Part shown: positions 1 to 8,615 of the stretch, in pieces
How positions within the stretch are numbered: the first letter of the stretch is position 1
Layout of the letters: the number at the start of each line of letters is the position of its first letter
Source of the DNA: Mesodorylaimus sp. YZB2_4
Lineage: Eukaryota > Nematoda > Enoplea > Dorylaimida > Dorylaimidae
Length of the DNA: 64,000 nt
Reading direction: 5' to 3'
NCBI GenBank assembly: GCA_030248295.1
Contig: JASANH010001723.1
Location: 1-64,000, forward strand
Made by a program: the position numbers and the translations under genes
The notes under the pieces: generated by a model
What the model was told of the DNA's origin: nothing
Seen by the model: the letters and a program-made list of their open reading frames with translations, nothing else
Database searches by the model: none

Positions 1-11
1 CAGAAGAAGAA

Positions 12-1080
12 ATGAATCGACTAGATACTACTGTGGACTTGGACGTGTTCTCTGATCCACCAGAAGAAAGAAGTGTAGCCGAATTCGTAAAGAAATTCTG
101 CTGCAAATGTGTCCTTGCCTAATGATGATGTAAATACTGCCTTGGAATTTCGTATCCCTAGCATCCCTAACTGGTTCACTGATTTGTCGCCTACTCTCCT
201 GGAACTGCACATGAAAATCCAGTATGTAACTGATAAAGAAACGGAGAAAGGCATACCCAGGACAAAACAAATCGGCTTGGTACCGAATGTGTTAATGTCC
301 ATGTTTTCTGGTGTGACTGTTTTTTTGAACAATCAGCTGGTTCTACAAAACAGCAGCTGCTTGCCCTGGAGTGCTTATTTGGATGTTTTGTCAAATTACT
401 CGTATGATCAAAGAAAATCGTGGTTGAGTGGCAGTGGGTGGTACGATGGTGGCCTGCAAGGACTCTCACCCGAATTACTGAACACCTTCAAGCCATACTA
501 TGACAGTGGCACTGGTCACCTGATCGGGCCTATTCAGCTGGACTTTTTCAAGATTCGTAAATATATGATTCCGGGGGTCGAGATGGTCATTCGCCTGTTT
601 CGACGAGATCCAAAGGCCTTTATTTTGTACATGATCGATCCAGCTAAAAAAGAAGATTTCACAGTTACCATTGAACGGGCCTATTTGCACGTCCGCCGCA
701 TCAGACTGCACGACACATCCTTCGCCGTCATGGAACGACGACTGATGACCACGCCGGCCGCCTATAGCTTCAATGACACCATCCTTAAACCTTTGATTGT
801 ACCTGAAAATGTCTTATCGGTGGACGCTTGCATCTACGAGGGCTTACTGCCTTCTCGCCTGGAAATTGTTCAGTTGATGCAACGTGACTTCGCCGGGCCC
901 ATAGCCAACAACCCGTTCATGTTCCAACCATACAATATGAAAAACGTAACCCTGGAGAAAAATGGCCTATTGGTTACAGCACCATACCAGTGTGACTTTG
1001 TTGCAACGCCCATTGGTCATTTATGTACTTGCTGCGCTTTGAAGCGCACCATGAAAAACTCAATATTCAAAGATTGCTGA
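12..1080 (+). pseudogene. Polinton capsid-type protein (F54H12.2-like), frameshifted near its N-terminus
   Basis: The body of the gene is an open frame from 88 to 1080 (about 320 codons), similar to the virion-protein family annotated in animals as 'uncharacterized protein F54H12.2-like'. Family hallmarks are a hydrophobic stretch around a MFSGVTVFLNNQLV-type motif and the following YSYDQRKSWL region. This frame has no ATG after its upstream stop at 88-90; the first is at 211. The expected N-terminal signature (an aspartate-rich DLDVFSDPP stretch) is instead in the frame starting at ATG 12, which stops at 120-122. The two parts are therefore offset by one frame around 100-120. This is either a decay mutation, a sequencing indel or, least likely, a programmed shift. 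Whether the family is the major or a minor capsid protein is not decided here. Confidence 0.7.
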
Positions 1081-1086
1081 TGTCTC

Positions 1087-1092
1087 AATAAA
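1087..1092 (+). terminator. AATAAA polyadenylation signal after the capsid gene
   Basis: A perfect AATAAA begins seven bases after the capsid stop codon. The very short 3' UTR spacing matches the other plus-strand Polinton genes in this element. Confidence 0.6.
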
Positions 1093-1135
1093 CTGATAAG
1101 TTTTGATCCTGTTGTTGTCGTGAAGTCTACATAAG

Positions 1136-1152
1136 CACACACACACACACAC
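1136..1152 (+). repeat. (CA)n microsatellite
   Basis: A pure CA dinucleotide run lies between the capsid and ATPase genes. Confidence 0.9.
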
Positions 1153-1174
1153 TTGACGAAACCCATACGCAGTC

Positions 1175-1555
1175 ATGACTAGCGGCGAAGAAGCAGTGTT
1201 TGCTTTGCAAACTCCATTCACCATGACCATTGCCGGCAGTACTTCTTGCGGTAAAACCTACTTCGTCATGCAGCTGATTAAAAATCGTGACAAAATATTC
1301 AACACCTTCTTCAAGAATGTCTATTATTATTATGCCATGTGGCAGCCCGTCTTTGATGAAATGGAAAAGGTAGATGGAGTCAAGTTCACAGAAGGATTAC
1401 CCAGCATAGACGAGATAGATTCGGATTCTCTTTTGGTCTTGGACGATCTGTTTCCACAACTGGCCCAAAATAAAGATTTAGTGGATTTATTCTGTGTCAA
1501 GTCGCACCATAAAAACATCAACGTCATATTCATTATCCAACCTTTTTTTTTCTGA
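1175..1555 (+). pseudogene. Polinton packaging ATPase (A32/FtsK-HerA type), 3' truncated
   Basis: The N-terminal two thirds of a P-loop genome-packaging ATPase. Walker A is GSTSCGKT near residue 21, and Walker B is SLLVLDDLF near residue 83. The SHHKNINVIFIIQ motif that normally precedes the sensor/arginine-finger region is the last recognisable part. The frame then enters a nine-T run (1543-1551) and stops. None of the three frames downstream continues the ATPase, so about the last third of the usual 200-250-residue protein is missing rather than merely shifted. Start ATG 1175 gives the expected short lead before Walker A. In intact elements this enzyme would pump DNA into the capsid; here it is very likely inactive. 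Confidence 0.85.
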
Positions 1556-1830
1556 CTCAAAATTAGGCGCTGTGCGGAGTAGGAATCACCATTGGGTGTT
1601 TCTGTACTACCCAAGTGGCGCGGGTGGTGGTGGACGGCCGGCCCGGCCAACCCCGCCGCCGCAAACACATTTATTGGTGGGTTCCATACAAGCCCACAAA
1701 GACAAACCTAACCCCTACCTCTCTCTCTATCTCCATCCGAGTCCCGATCGAAGATTAGATGTGCTCTCTACTATCTTACCAACTCACCATGGTACGAAAA
1801 TCTACATGTTTTTATATACGTTGATGAGAT
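1543..1830 (-). mobile_element. Candidate oligo(A)-tailed insert replacing the ATPase 3' end
   Basis: The stretch is unlike its neighbours. It holds a nine-T run, a GC-rich block at about 1617-1665 and a pyrimidine-rich block of CT repeats at about 1715-1740. It sits exactly where ATPase homology is lost. Read on the minus strand it would end in an oligo(A) tail, as a retroposed SINE or processed RNA would. I see no target-site duplication and no tRNA A/B boxes, so the class is unknown and the element itself is an inference. Confidence 0.35.
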
Positions 1831-1848
1831 TTTATGAAATCTGTCGTC

Positions 1849-2310
1849 ATGGAGAGCCATCTCACGTCTTTGTTGTCACGTGATTTAAAAATTTTGTTCT
1901 ATTCTACTAGTAAAGTCGTCAAGCAAATTTTGTCAAAAGTCTCCGACCCTTTGGTGCAGGCCATCGCTGAGTTGGCCTTAAACGTTTTGCACAACGAGAA
2001 TTTGAATGTCAGCAATACGGATAAAGCAAAATTAATCAAGCACAGACGCCCATTGTCCATCTTGGCTAATCGTCACGAAACGTTAGCCAGGAAAAGTCAT
2101 TTGATTAAAACAAAAGGGTTTCGATTCGTCCCAATATTATTGCAAATAACCTTACCTTATGTCGAGAGAAATGGTATTAGTGCCCGTGGCAGAATGGAGG
2201 CGACTGAAAGATCAACAACAGATGCCCCCTATGAATCAGTCACCAACTCCTCAACCCCCGCCAGTCATATCGGAAGTAGCAGAAGCTCTACCAAAAGAAA
2301 AACCAAGTGA
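1849..2310 (+). CDS. Small basic Polinton protein (conserved virion-associated type)
   Basis: A 153-codon frame from ATG 1849; an in-frame ATG lies 15 bases earlier. The region around residues 25-100 resembles a small conserved Polinton/adintovirus protein: an alpha-helical segment (KVVKQILSKV), a K/R-rich linker (KLIKHRRPLSILANR) and a KTKGF..PILL segment. In relatives that segment reads like a KGGF-LP-LL motif and lies close to the C-terminus. Here the frame runs about 50 codons further, through low-complexity sequence, and overlaps the next gene by 152 bases in another frame. The normal stop may therefore have been lost by a shift after about 2150. Its role is unknown; relatives are suspected virion or core proteins. 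Confidence 0.55.
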   Translation: MESHLTSLLSRDLKILFYSTSKVVKQILSKVSDPLVQAIAELALNVLHNENLNVSNTDKAKLIKHRRPLSILANRHETLARKSHLIKTKGFRFVPILLQITLPYVERNGISARGRMEATERSTTDAPYESVTNSSTPASHIGSSRSSTKRKTK

Positions 2311-2596
2311 AGCTGGTGACTTGATCAGCCTTTTACCAAAAGCTTATCGAACCAGGGCTGCTATCATCATGCATTATATTGCGTCTTCTATAAATCCTGC
2401 TAAACGTGTGGTCTTTACTGATGGTGTAGTTAGTGCGCATGTCATTGATTATTTACGATACGTTTTGAATTCAATTCCCACACACGCACCAATGTACATT
2501 GACAAATTTATGACCATGTTGCAATCTGCTGGTGTACCTGAAAGTGTTTATCATCGGCATGTCATGCCAGTCTCCATAAAATGGCTGACATTTTGA
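2159..2596 (+). CDS. Conserved Polinton protein beginning MSREMVLVP
   Basis: A 145-codon protein. Its N-terminus (MSREMVLVPVAEWRRL) is a recognisable start for a small protein found near the capsid genes of Polintons. A Pro/Gln-rich linker follows at residues 22-50. The C-terminal half (LLPKAYRTRAAIIMHYI onwards) is a helical domain of unknown function. The start ATG lies inside the tail of the preceding frame, which suggests that gene is over-extended rather than that this start is wrong. The stop overlaps an AATAAA signal. It appears intact. Confidence 0.65.
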   Translation: MSREMVLVPVAEWRRLKDQQQMPPMNQSPTPQPPPVISEVAEALPKEKPSEAGDLISLLPKAYRTRAAIIMHYIASSINPAKRVVFTDGVVSAHVIDYLRYVLNSIPTHAPMYIDKFMTMLQSAGVPESVYHRHVMPVSIKWLTF

Positions 2597-2601
2597 ATAA
2601 A
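2596..2601 (+). terminator. AATAAA overlapping the stop codon
   Basis: The A of the TGA stop at 2594-2596 is the first base of AATAAA, giving an extremely compact 3' end. Confidence 0.55.
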
Positions 2602-2697
2602 AGTAGAAAATATTTTGTGTCCCCTCAAGTACTCACAAAAAGGAACCAACCAAACGCATATTAGGCCTTTAACTTAACACAAATACATTTTCGAAAA

Positions 2698-3500
2698 ATG
2701 ATTATCTTGCTCAGCATTTTTATTGGTACGGCTTCGGGTGCCTGCTACTGTGGCAAAACAGAAATTCAATGTCGTGGAAGTATCTCTTACGCTGCTGTCC
2801 AGAAAGAAACTTGCTTCAGTACTATTCAAAGCATCATCCTCGACCATGGATCGTCCGTGACGGACTGCTCAGCCTGGGCTAACGAGAGAAGACCCATTAG
2901 AGTGATGGATCAGGGACTGTGTGCGTGCCTTCCTATGGCCATAGACTGTTCGGGCACAACAAACACCTTGCCGCCTACTACTTCCGATATTATTTTGTCG
3001 ACCACAGTAGAAACTAACAGCACCTCACAAATAGAGACCAAACACAGGTAAGTTTAATTTGTTTGATTTTTTTTTAGGTCAACAAGTTTTTATTTCAGAA
3101 CCGCAATAATTGCTGGATCAGTAATTGGTGTTCTAGCACTAGTGGGCATTGGTATCTTGGCTTTTATCATCATAAAAAGAAAGTAAGTGAAACTTGGTTT
3201 GCCTAAATTCACTTTTTCTACTTCAATCATTGACACCAGGTTTCATCCACCTACGTACTCAAAATGATGGCGGAGCACCCATGGTAATCATCAATCCTGG
3301 CTTTCGACTGAGCGAATCTGAAGATGACAGTACGCCTTGAGTCTGTACATTTTAACATATTTAAAAATTTCTACATCTTTTCAGCTCCATTGGTAAACCG
3401 CCTCAGCACAAGTTCCACCGACACAACTGTAGGTCAAGAAGACAGAAACACCCACCGCAGCACTCGTTCAAAAAAGCCCACTGATTTTTATGGTCATTGA
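2698..3500 (+). pseudogene. Spliced, cysteine-rich single-pass membrane protein carried by the Polinton; one frame break
   Basis: Exons are 2698-3047, 3099-3182, 3240-3329 and 3385-3500, all with GT-AG borders. The protein begins with a signal peptide (MIILLSIFIGTASG). A small ectodomain of about 85 residues has eight cysteines (starting ACYCGKTEIQC). A Ser/Thr-rich stalk follows, then a transmembrane helix encoded by exon 2 (GSVIGVLALVGIGILAFIII) and a cytoplasmic tail. Joining exon 3 at its AG gives a TGA after nine codons (near 3267). A neighbouring frame is open over the rest of exon 3, and exon 4 ends cleanly in TGA at 3498-3500, so one base is probably missing near the A-run at 3261-3264. 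I recognise no family. The topology fits an attachment or envelope-like protein, or a captured host surface protein. Confidence 0.6.
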
Positions 3501-3532
3501 GCTTTTGTTATGTTCTTGCTCTTACGTCAGAC

Positions 3533-3538
3533 AATAAA
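3533..3538 (+). terminator. AATAAA after the membrane-protein gene
   Basis: A perfect signal 33 bases past the stop at 3500, in the 92-base gap between the convergent membrane-protein and polymerase genes. Confidence 0.6.
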
Positions 3539-3592
3539 GACAAAGTCAACTAATAGTTTTTTTCCAATCAACAAACACTTTACACAAACACT

Positions 3593-6500
3593 TCACAACA
3601 ACAACGGTTCCGTGCTACCATCGGGGCCACAAATTCTCTTTACATACAAATTAGTCAATCCTTGCATGAACTGTACATAAGTACGAACATCATTTTTCAC
3701 CGGCCTAATTCCAACATTCACGGCCTCATACGTGGCTCCCGGTACATCAAATAACACTTTGTAAAAATTTTCAAAATTCATAATATCCTGATTCCTGGTC
3801 TGTACCCCCTTCATCTTCACACTTTCATCACATACGTAGCTTTTGGAGCATAAACCAATAAACCTATCTGCCGTCTTCTTCACTTTCAACAGACCAGGCA
3901 CCCTCTTCTGCGAATCATCCTGCACGAACCATAAATGCTCAACCTTATCGAACTCCATCATCAGTCCAGCATTGGCTAACTCCTCAAACGACTTGGCTGA
4001 CAAAGCCAAATAAATCGAGTCGGTATCAGACTCCAAAAACATAAAATCCGACTTATCCAAATATTTCAAAAGCACGTCATAAACAAACGACAAAACTTTC
4101 AGCTTGGCATAGGCGTAGACACTCAATCCGATGACCATAGGCAAATTGAAGTTGATGGATTTTTTTTTCAAGAATTTTTCAAAACAGTCTTCACTCACCT
4201 CATCAGTACGGTGATGATAGGGATCATTGTGAAGACTGCCCATTTCTTCCCGATCCACAAATTGAACGTTCATATGCCTCTTCAAATTTGTGATGGTTTT
4301 CCCATAGCTGGAGTTGCCGATGGTTTTGTAGACGTCGGCCAAAGTGCCCATAGCGGCTTTGTTTTTGTCACCCTCAATCCTTTTCTCCGTCACTTTTTCT
4401 CCAAACCACTTAAAGGCATTCTCCTCATCGTACTGAACTACAGCATGAATTTTCTTGATCTCCACTCCATGCGTTTGGTGGAACTTCAATAATGGTGTCA
4501 TCAACCAAATTTCTTCACTGAAATAGCTTCCGATCAGGCAGTCACGTGGCTTCTTGAGCAGCCCCTTCCTTTCAGCGATTTTTCTCATATACGGTCCAAT
4601 ATCGTCTAGGCACACACTTGCGTGCTTGATGATGCGCGGAAAGTCTTCATACAGTCCCTTCATATCTTCCCGAGTATAGATATTGACCTTGGCGAAACCG
4701 AAAACCTTTTCTTGCATAATGGCTTCCAACATTTCTTTCTGACTGATCTGGTCGGAATGTGAGAATTGACGAATGGGGTGCAACTTCAAATATTCATTGT
4801 ACTTGGCGGCCACATTATCGAATTTCTTCCAGATTGGATTTACTGGTTTCCCTTCTCTGATCAGCCGGGCCACTTTCTTGACGGCGTTCCATTCACATTC
4901 CCAGAAAATAGCCACTTCAAACCCCAAATCGGACAGTTCTTGATACTTGCCAGCATCTTGCTGCTGTTGCTGCTGGTTGGCTGGAGCTGGTCTGACATTC
5001 TTGTTCAGGCATCCGTTGCCATGATGGTGGTAATAGCAGCCATTGAATTCAAAAACTTTCGGTTTCGGTTTGGCATCCTTGGCGAACCCATCGACTCTCC
5101 ATTGGTGCACACCCAATTTCTTTTGAGGCCCGTGGTGAGCGTGGTGAATGTAAATATTGTCCATCCAAGCCCGAAACTTCAAATACTCCACTTCTCCATG
5201 ACAATGCCTTTCTTTCAGAATTTCTTCCATCCTCTTGGACTTTCTTTCCAGCTGTCCGGTTTCTTCCTTCAGTTTGAAATAGTCGGGATGGCCAGTGGGC
5301 ACGTCTTGCATGATGGCCGATAAATAAGGAGCGTTGAAATCGTATCCGACCACTTTTTTGACCAACTTCTCAGGATTGCCACGAATCGGAGTTTCATCTT
5401 TGATGGCAATTCTTTGCCCAATGAACGGATGACCACCACACAAGGATTTGTTGCTGTATAATTCTTCACACAGTTCTTTTTCATTCTCCGAAAATAAACC
5501 GAAACTGGTGGATGGCCGCACTTGGTGAAGAGTCTTGAATAAATAGGCGAGGCAAACACCCGGAATACTCATGGCTTCTTTGAAAATATCAATTTTGAAA
5601 TCTTTCCAATAAGTTTCGGCCATGATGGTACAGGCTTGCAGAAACGGGTCCACGTCCAACGAGTTGTAGACTTTGGTATACTCCAACATATTCTTGACTT
5701 CCAATCCGTCCCAAATTCTTTTTCCACTTTCATATTCTTCAACCGAAATGGTACCATTCTTCAAAGTGGAATAAAAGGCCGACCTGGGCGGAAATTCTTT
5801 AATTTTCTCTAAATCTTCGTAGCTTCGGATCAGTTCATACGGATAGCAGCCTTTCTGTGGACCATTTGGATTGAATGCCTTGATAAATTTGTCCAAGTCG
5901 GTACCAGCGGCCATATACATCATTGCGTCCAAAAACCGAAGTTCACGAGTGGACAGGCAGAGGATTGAACCACCTTTCTTGATCGGTGCTGGCCATTGAC
6001 ACTCTTCCGGCACCAATTTGGTTTAATCACTAGCTTCTTTCCTTTCATTACGGGCTTGCCGAACTCTCTTGACCATTTCTGGGAACAGCAGCTTCTTCAC
6101 CAAATTCAAGTTATATTTTCCACCATTGTACGTGATGATGGTCAGCTGGCGACAATAGCGATCCAGCTTCTTGTACAATGCCACCAATTTCTTCAAGGCT
6201 TCCTTCTCTCTGAACACGTTTTGACCATTGGCAATCACTTGTGAAACTTGATCGTGGAGTTCTTTGATCTTGTCAAATTCCGGTTTGAACTTGGCCTTTT
6301 GCAATTCGTAATTTTGATCACTCCAATCGATCATGGTCTGATACATTTCTTTGACCAAGGCTTCCAGATCTTTGTTGTGAAAAAATTTGGTCTCAGTGCA
6401 GCCGGGGACAGTCGACTTCAAGGCACCACTGACCACCTTGTGCTGCTCTTTGAGCTGCAACCCGGGAACTTCATCGTCCAAATATTCCACTTCCATATTC

Positions 6501-6853
6501 TGCTCATTGAGTCTGCGTTCCATATCTTCATCCATCCCATTTCTTCGGATAGTCGGTTAAATCTGTTCCAAATCCCAGGTGGCAAACGAATGGCACATTT
6601 GCTTGTCCTTCTCGACCACAATTCCGAATTCAATCAGCTCATCGAAAATGGTCGTTGGTGCTTCATAGCAGCCACCGGGATACTGATAATCAATATTGCC
6701 TTGGCCACAATGTCCATTTTGATGTTGTTGCAATAATTCTTTGCATTGGAACAACTTGCCACAATCACCACAAACAAATTTCATTGCCACAGTACCGATA
6801 TCATCAAGACCACCAAAATGGGCTTCCACAAAAAAAGCTTTCCGTTTAGGCAT
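3593..6853 (-). pseudogene. Protein-primed DNA polymerase B (Polinton pPolB) with two in-frame TAA codons
   Basis: Three open segments, 6853-6557, 6535-6023 and 6016-3593, lie in one reading frame separated only by TAA at 6559-6557 and 6025-6023. Segment 1 has a C2H2-like zinc finger (CGDCGKLFQCKELLQQHQNG). Segment 2 ends with an exonuclease-type ITYNGGKYNLNLVKK motif. Segment 3 (807 residues) has an Exo III-like YNSLDVDP near 117-124, polymerase motif A YDFNAPYLS near 225, an inserted FEFNGCYYHHHGNGC domain near 322, motif B KTIGNSSYGK near 564 and motif C SDTDS near 663. The catalytic aspartates are intact. Motif A has P where relatives usually have L. The total of about 1,085 codons matches the family. 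It would replicate the element using a terminal-protein primer. An intron hiding the second TAA (GTAATG to GGCCAG, 66 bases) is conceivable but unproven. Confidence 0.9.
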
Positions 6854-6936
6854 TTCTGATTTTTAAAGTTTAATGCAAATTAAGCAGAACACAGAACTGA
6901 ACGAAGACGACTTTTCACCAGCTGGACTGGAGAGAA

Positions 6937-6971
6937 CACTGACCAGTCGGCCGAAATGGGCTCCTTTTATA
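6937..6971 (-). promoter_or_regulatory. Core promoter of the polymerase gene: TATA box plus initiator
   Basis: On the minus strand TATAAAAGG spans 6971-6963 and an initiator TCAGTG spans 6942-6937. The first T of the TATA box is 31 bases upstream of the A at 6940, the canonical spacing. The polymerase ATG at 6853 follows after a leader of about 87 bases. Confidence 0.75.
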
Positions 6972-6982
6972 GATTTCTGTAA

Positions 6983-7332
6983 GGGGGTGATCTCGTTGGG
7001 GTGTACTGATCAGAGGCGCTAGATGACTCATGGGTGTACACTCTTCATTCTGATTGGTCAAGGTGTACTTGATAGGCGATCTCAGGGCTGACTTTAGGGG
7101 TGACTCACGGGTGCGCCTGATAGCCGATGTTGGTACACATACTCCATTCTGATTGGCTGATGTGTACTTAAATGGGTGACTTTAGGGGTGACCTTGGGTG
7201 GGTGACTTTTTGGATGAGTCGTAGGTGCGCTTGATAGTCGATAGGTGTACATGATCGCTTCAAATGGGTGACTTTAGGGGTGACGTTTGGTGGGTGACTT
7301 TCTAATTGGTCAGGGTGAACTTATGGGTGTAC
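6983..7332. repeat. Field of GGGTGACT / GGTGTACT repeats upstream of the polymerase
   Basis: About nine copies of GGGTGA (mostly GGGTGACT) and about seven of GTGTAC or GGTACAC, plus two of GGTGCGC, lie in 350 bases. They are embedded in a degenerate unit that includes GATTGGTCA-like boxes near 7052, 7150 and 7305. The field is flanked by the polymerase promoter on one side and a TTTAAA/CAGTG pair facing the other way. It could be a multi-site binding array for a transcription or replication factor, or subterminal repeats of the transposon. Confidence 0.7.
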
Positions 7333-7338
7333 TTTGGC

Positions 7339-7376
7339 TTTAAACACGACCAGTCTCCGCTGTCTGCTCCCAGTGT
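7339..7376 (+). promoter_or_regulatory. Possible mirror-image plus-strand promoter
   Basis: TTTAAA at 7339-7344 and CCAGTGTTC around 7370-7378 show TATA/Inr-like spacing of 32-33 bases. The leader has CAGTCGTCG, resembling the polymerase leader on the opposite strand. No convincing gene follows; only a 25-codon frame starts at 7395. It may be a remnant of a divergent promoter or of a duplicated promoter segment. Confidence 0.3.
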
Positions 7377-7589
7377 TCATTCTGCAGTCGTCGTGAATGG
7401 TGGCTAGCGGAAGAGCTCCAGCGGTCAGTGCTCAATTCTGGAGTGGTCACCAGCAGTGGTCAAGGAAAAGATAAACATTGACTCTGTTTTGTGATACTAT
7501 CGTTTAGCATTTGTTATTGTGTGACATTATGTGGGTTTATGAAAGTCATGTGACGTAAACTTACACTTGTCATTGACCTTGTTATTTTA

Positions 7590-8526
7590 TCCACTTTACA
7601 CTATCCAAAAAAGATTGTAAAGTTACCATCAAGCGATCTACTTATTTATTGCAAGACTAGCTTACTGTAAGTACATTGCTGCTTCACACTTCATACTTCT
7701 TACTATACTTTACATAAGCAAAAATTAGCCCCAGGCTCTGAGGATTACTGTAACTTTACACTGAATACAGTACACTCTCTTTGCGGCACCTGAAAATGTG
7801 CTGCTTCACACTCCACACAGTAGTTAACATCACTGAAATCAGCTGCAGGATGTGCGTTGGTTTTTGTAACTTTACACTCAGTACAGTACGCTGTCTGTCT
7901 CTGTACTTATATGGATTTCCTAGGTTGCACTCTGTAGCCTGCGATAATTTCAAAACTTTACACTTATGCCCAACTTTTCAACATAATGTCTGAAGTAAAT
8001 AAACCAGGATGTCACTAGATAGTACAATTATTGCACGAAAAAATTCACGAAAAATTTTTCTGTGAGAGCACAAATTTGAAAAACTCAAAAATTAAAAACA
8101 GAATGCCCCGAGATCATATAACAATGCACAATAAATGCCGATAAAAAAAGCCTGTCTCTGTCCTTTGACGATATTATAGTTTGTCAGAAAAACAAAACAT
8201 AAAAAAATTCTTTCGACAAATCAAAAAATAATATTTTTAACTTTGCTAGTCACATCACTGGTTTGTGAGAAAAATTGGAAAAATCAACTCGTCAGTCCTT
8301 CGCTGCTAAAAATTTAAAAAACCATGTCCCTGTCCTTTGACGATTTTAGGATTACTGTACCTGCACCAGAATTACTGTAGGTGGAACATGACAGTAAGCG
8401 CGCTTGGCGCGCTACTTTACACTGTCTCTGTCCTTTGACGATTTTAGGATTACTGTAACTACTCCAGGCCTACTGTAGGTAGTTCCATACATGACGGTAA
8501 CGCGCTTCGCGCGCTACTTTACACTG
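7590..8526. repeat. Terminal repeat zone with ACTTTACACT motifs, tandem units and GCGC hairpins
   Basis: No gene is visible here. ACTTTACACT recurs near 7593, 7752, 7869, 7953, 8414 and 8516, often beside ATTACTGTA or CAGTACA. A 30-base block beginning CTGTCCTTTGACG repeats almost exactly at 8330 and 8428 (period 98), with a partial third copy near 8158. Each of the two full units ends in a GC palindrome, AGCGCGC-TTG-GCGCGCT at 8397-8413 and CGCGC-TTC-GCGCG at 8501-8513, followed by TACTTTACACTG. I read this as the element's terminal region. Confidence 0.6.
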
Positions 8527-8615
8527 CCTATGCTTAACCATTGTGGCTCAAAAGGTACCAGCTCAGGGGGGACGCAACACGAACCAGGGGGGGGGGACCA
8601 GGCTGGCCAACTTAC

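Larger units (their letters stand above)
1..8524. mobile_element. Polinton/Maverick element, right-hand part, decaying
   Basis: The gene set is diagnostic of Polintons: a capsid-type protein, an A32/FtsK-like packaging ATPase, two small conserved Polinton proteins and a protein-primed family B DNA polymerase, in convergent orientation. The left part, which should hold the integrase and protease, lies outside the window. The right end is placed at about 8524 by inference: a repeat-rich zone stops there with CTTTACACT, and host coding sequence starts 92 bases later. The 6-base target duplication would be the bases after 8524, but the partner end is not visible. Damage in the capsid, ATPase, membrane-protein and polymerase genes indicates a non-autonomous copy, unless some of the single-base shifts are assembly errors. 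Confidence 0.85.

Noticed and set aside
4766..5323. 185-codon plus-strand frame opposite the polymerase
   Set aside because: It is the antisense shadow of the conserved polymerase frame and is rich in I/F/L, as expected from the complement of polymerase codons.
6557..6853. Separate zinc-finger gene
   Set aside because: The frame is the same as the polymerase and is separated from it only by TAA, and related polymerases carry this module at their N-terminus. It was treated as part of pPolB.
6983..7332. CRISPR-like array
   Set aside because: The repeats are short, degenerate and unevenly spaced, without unique spacers, and the DNA is eukaryotic.
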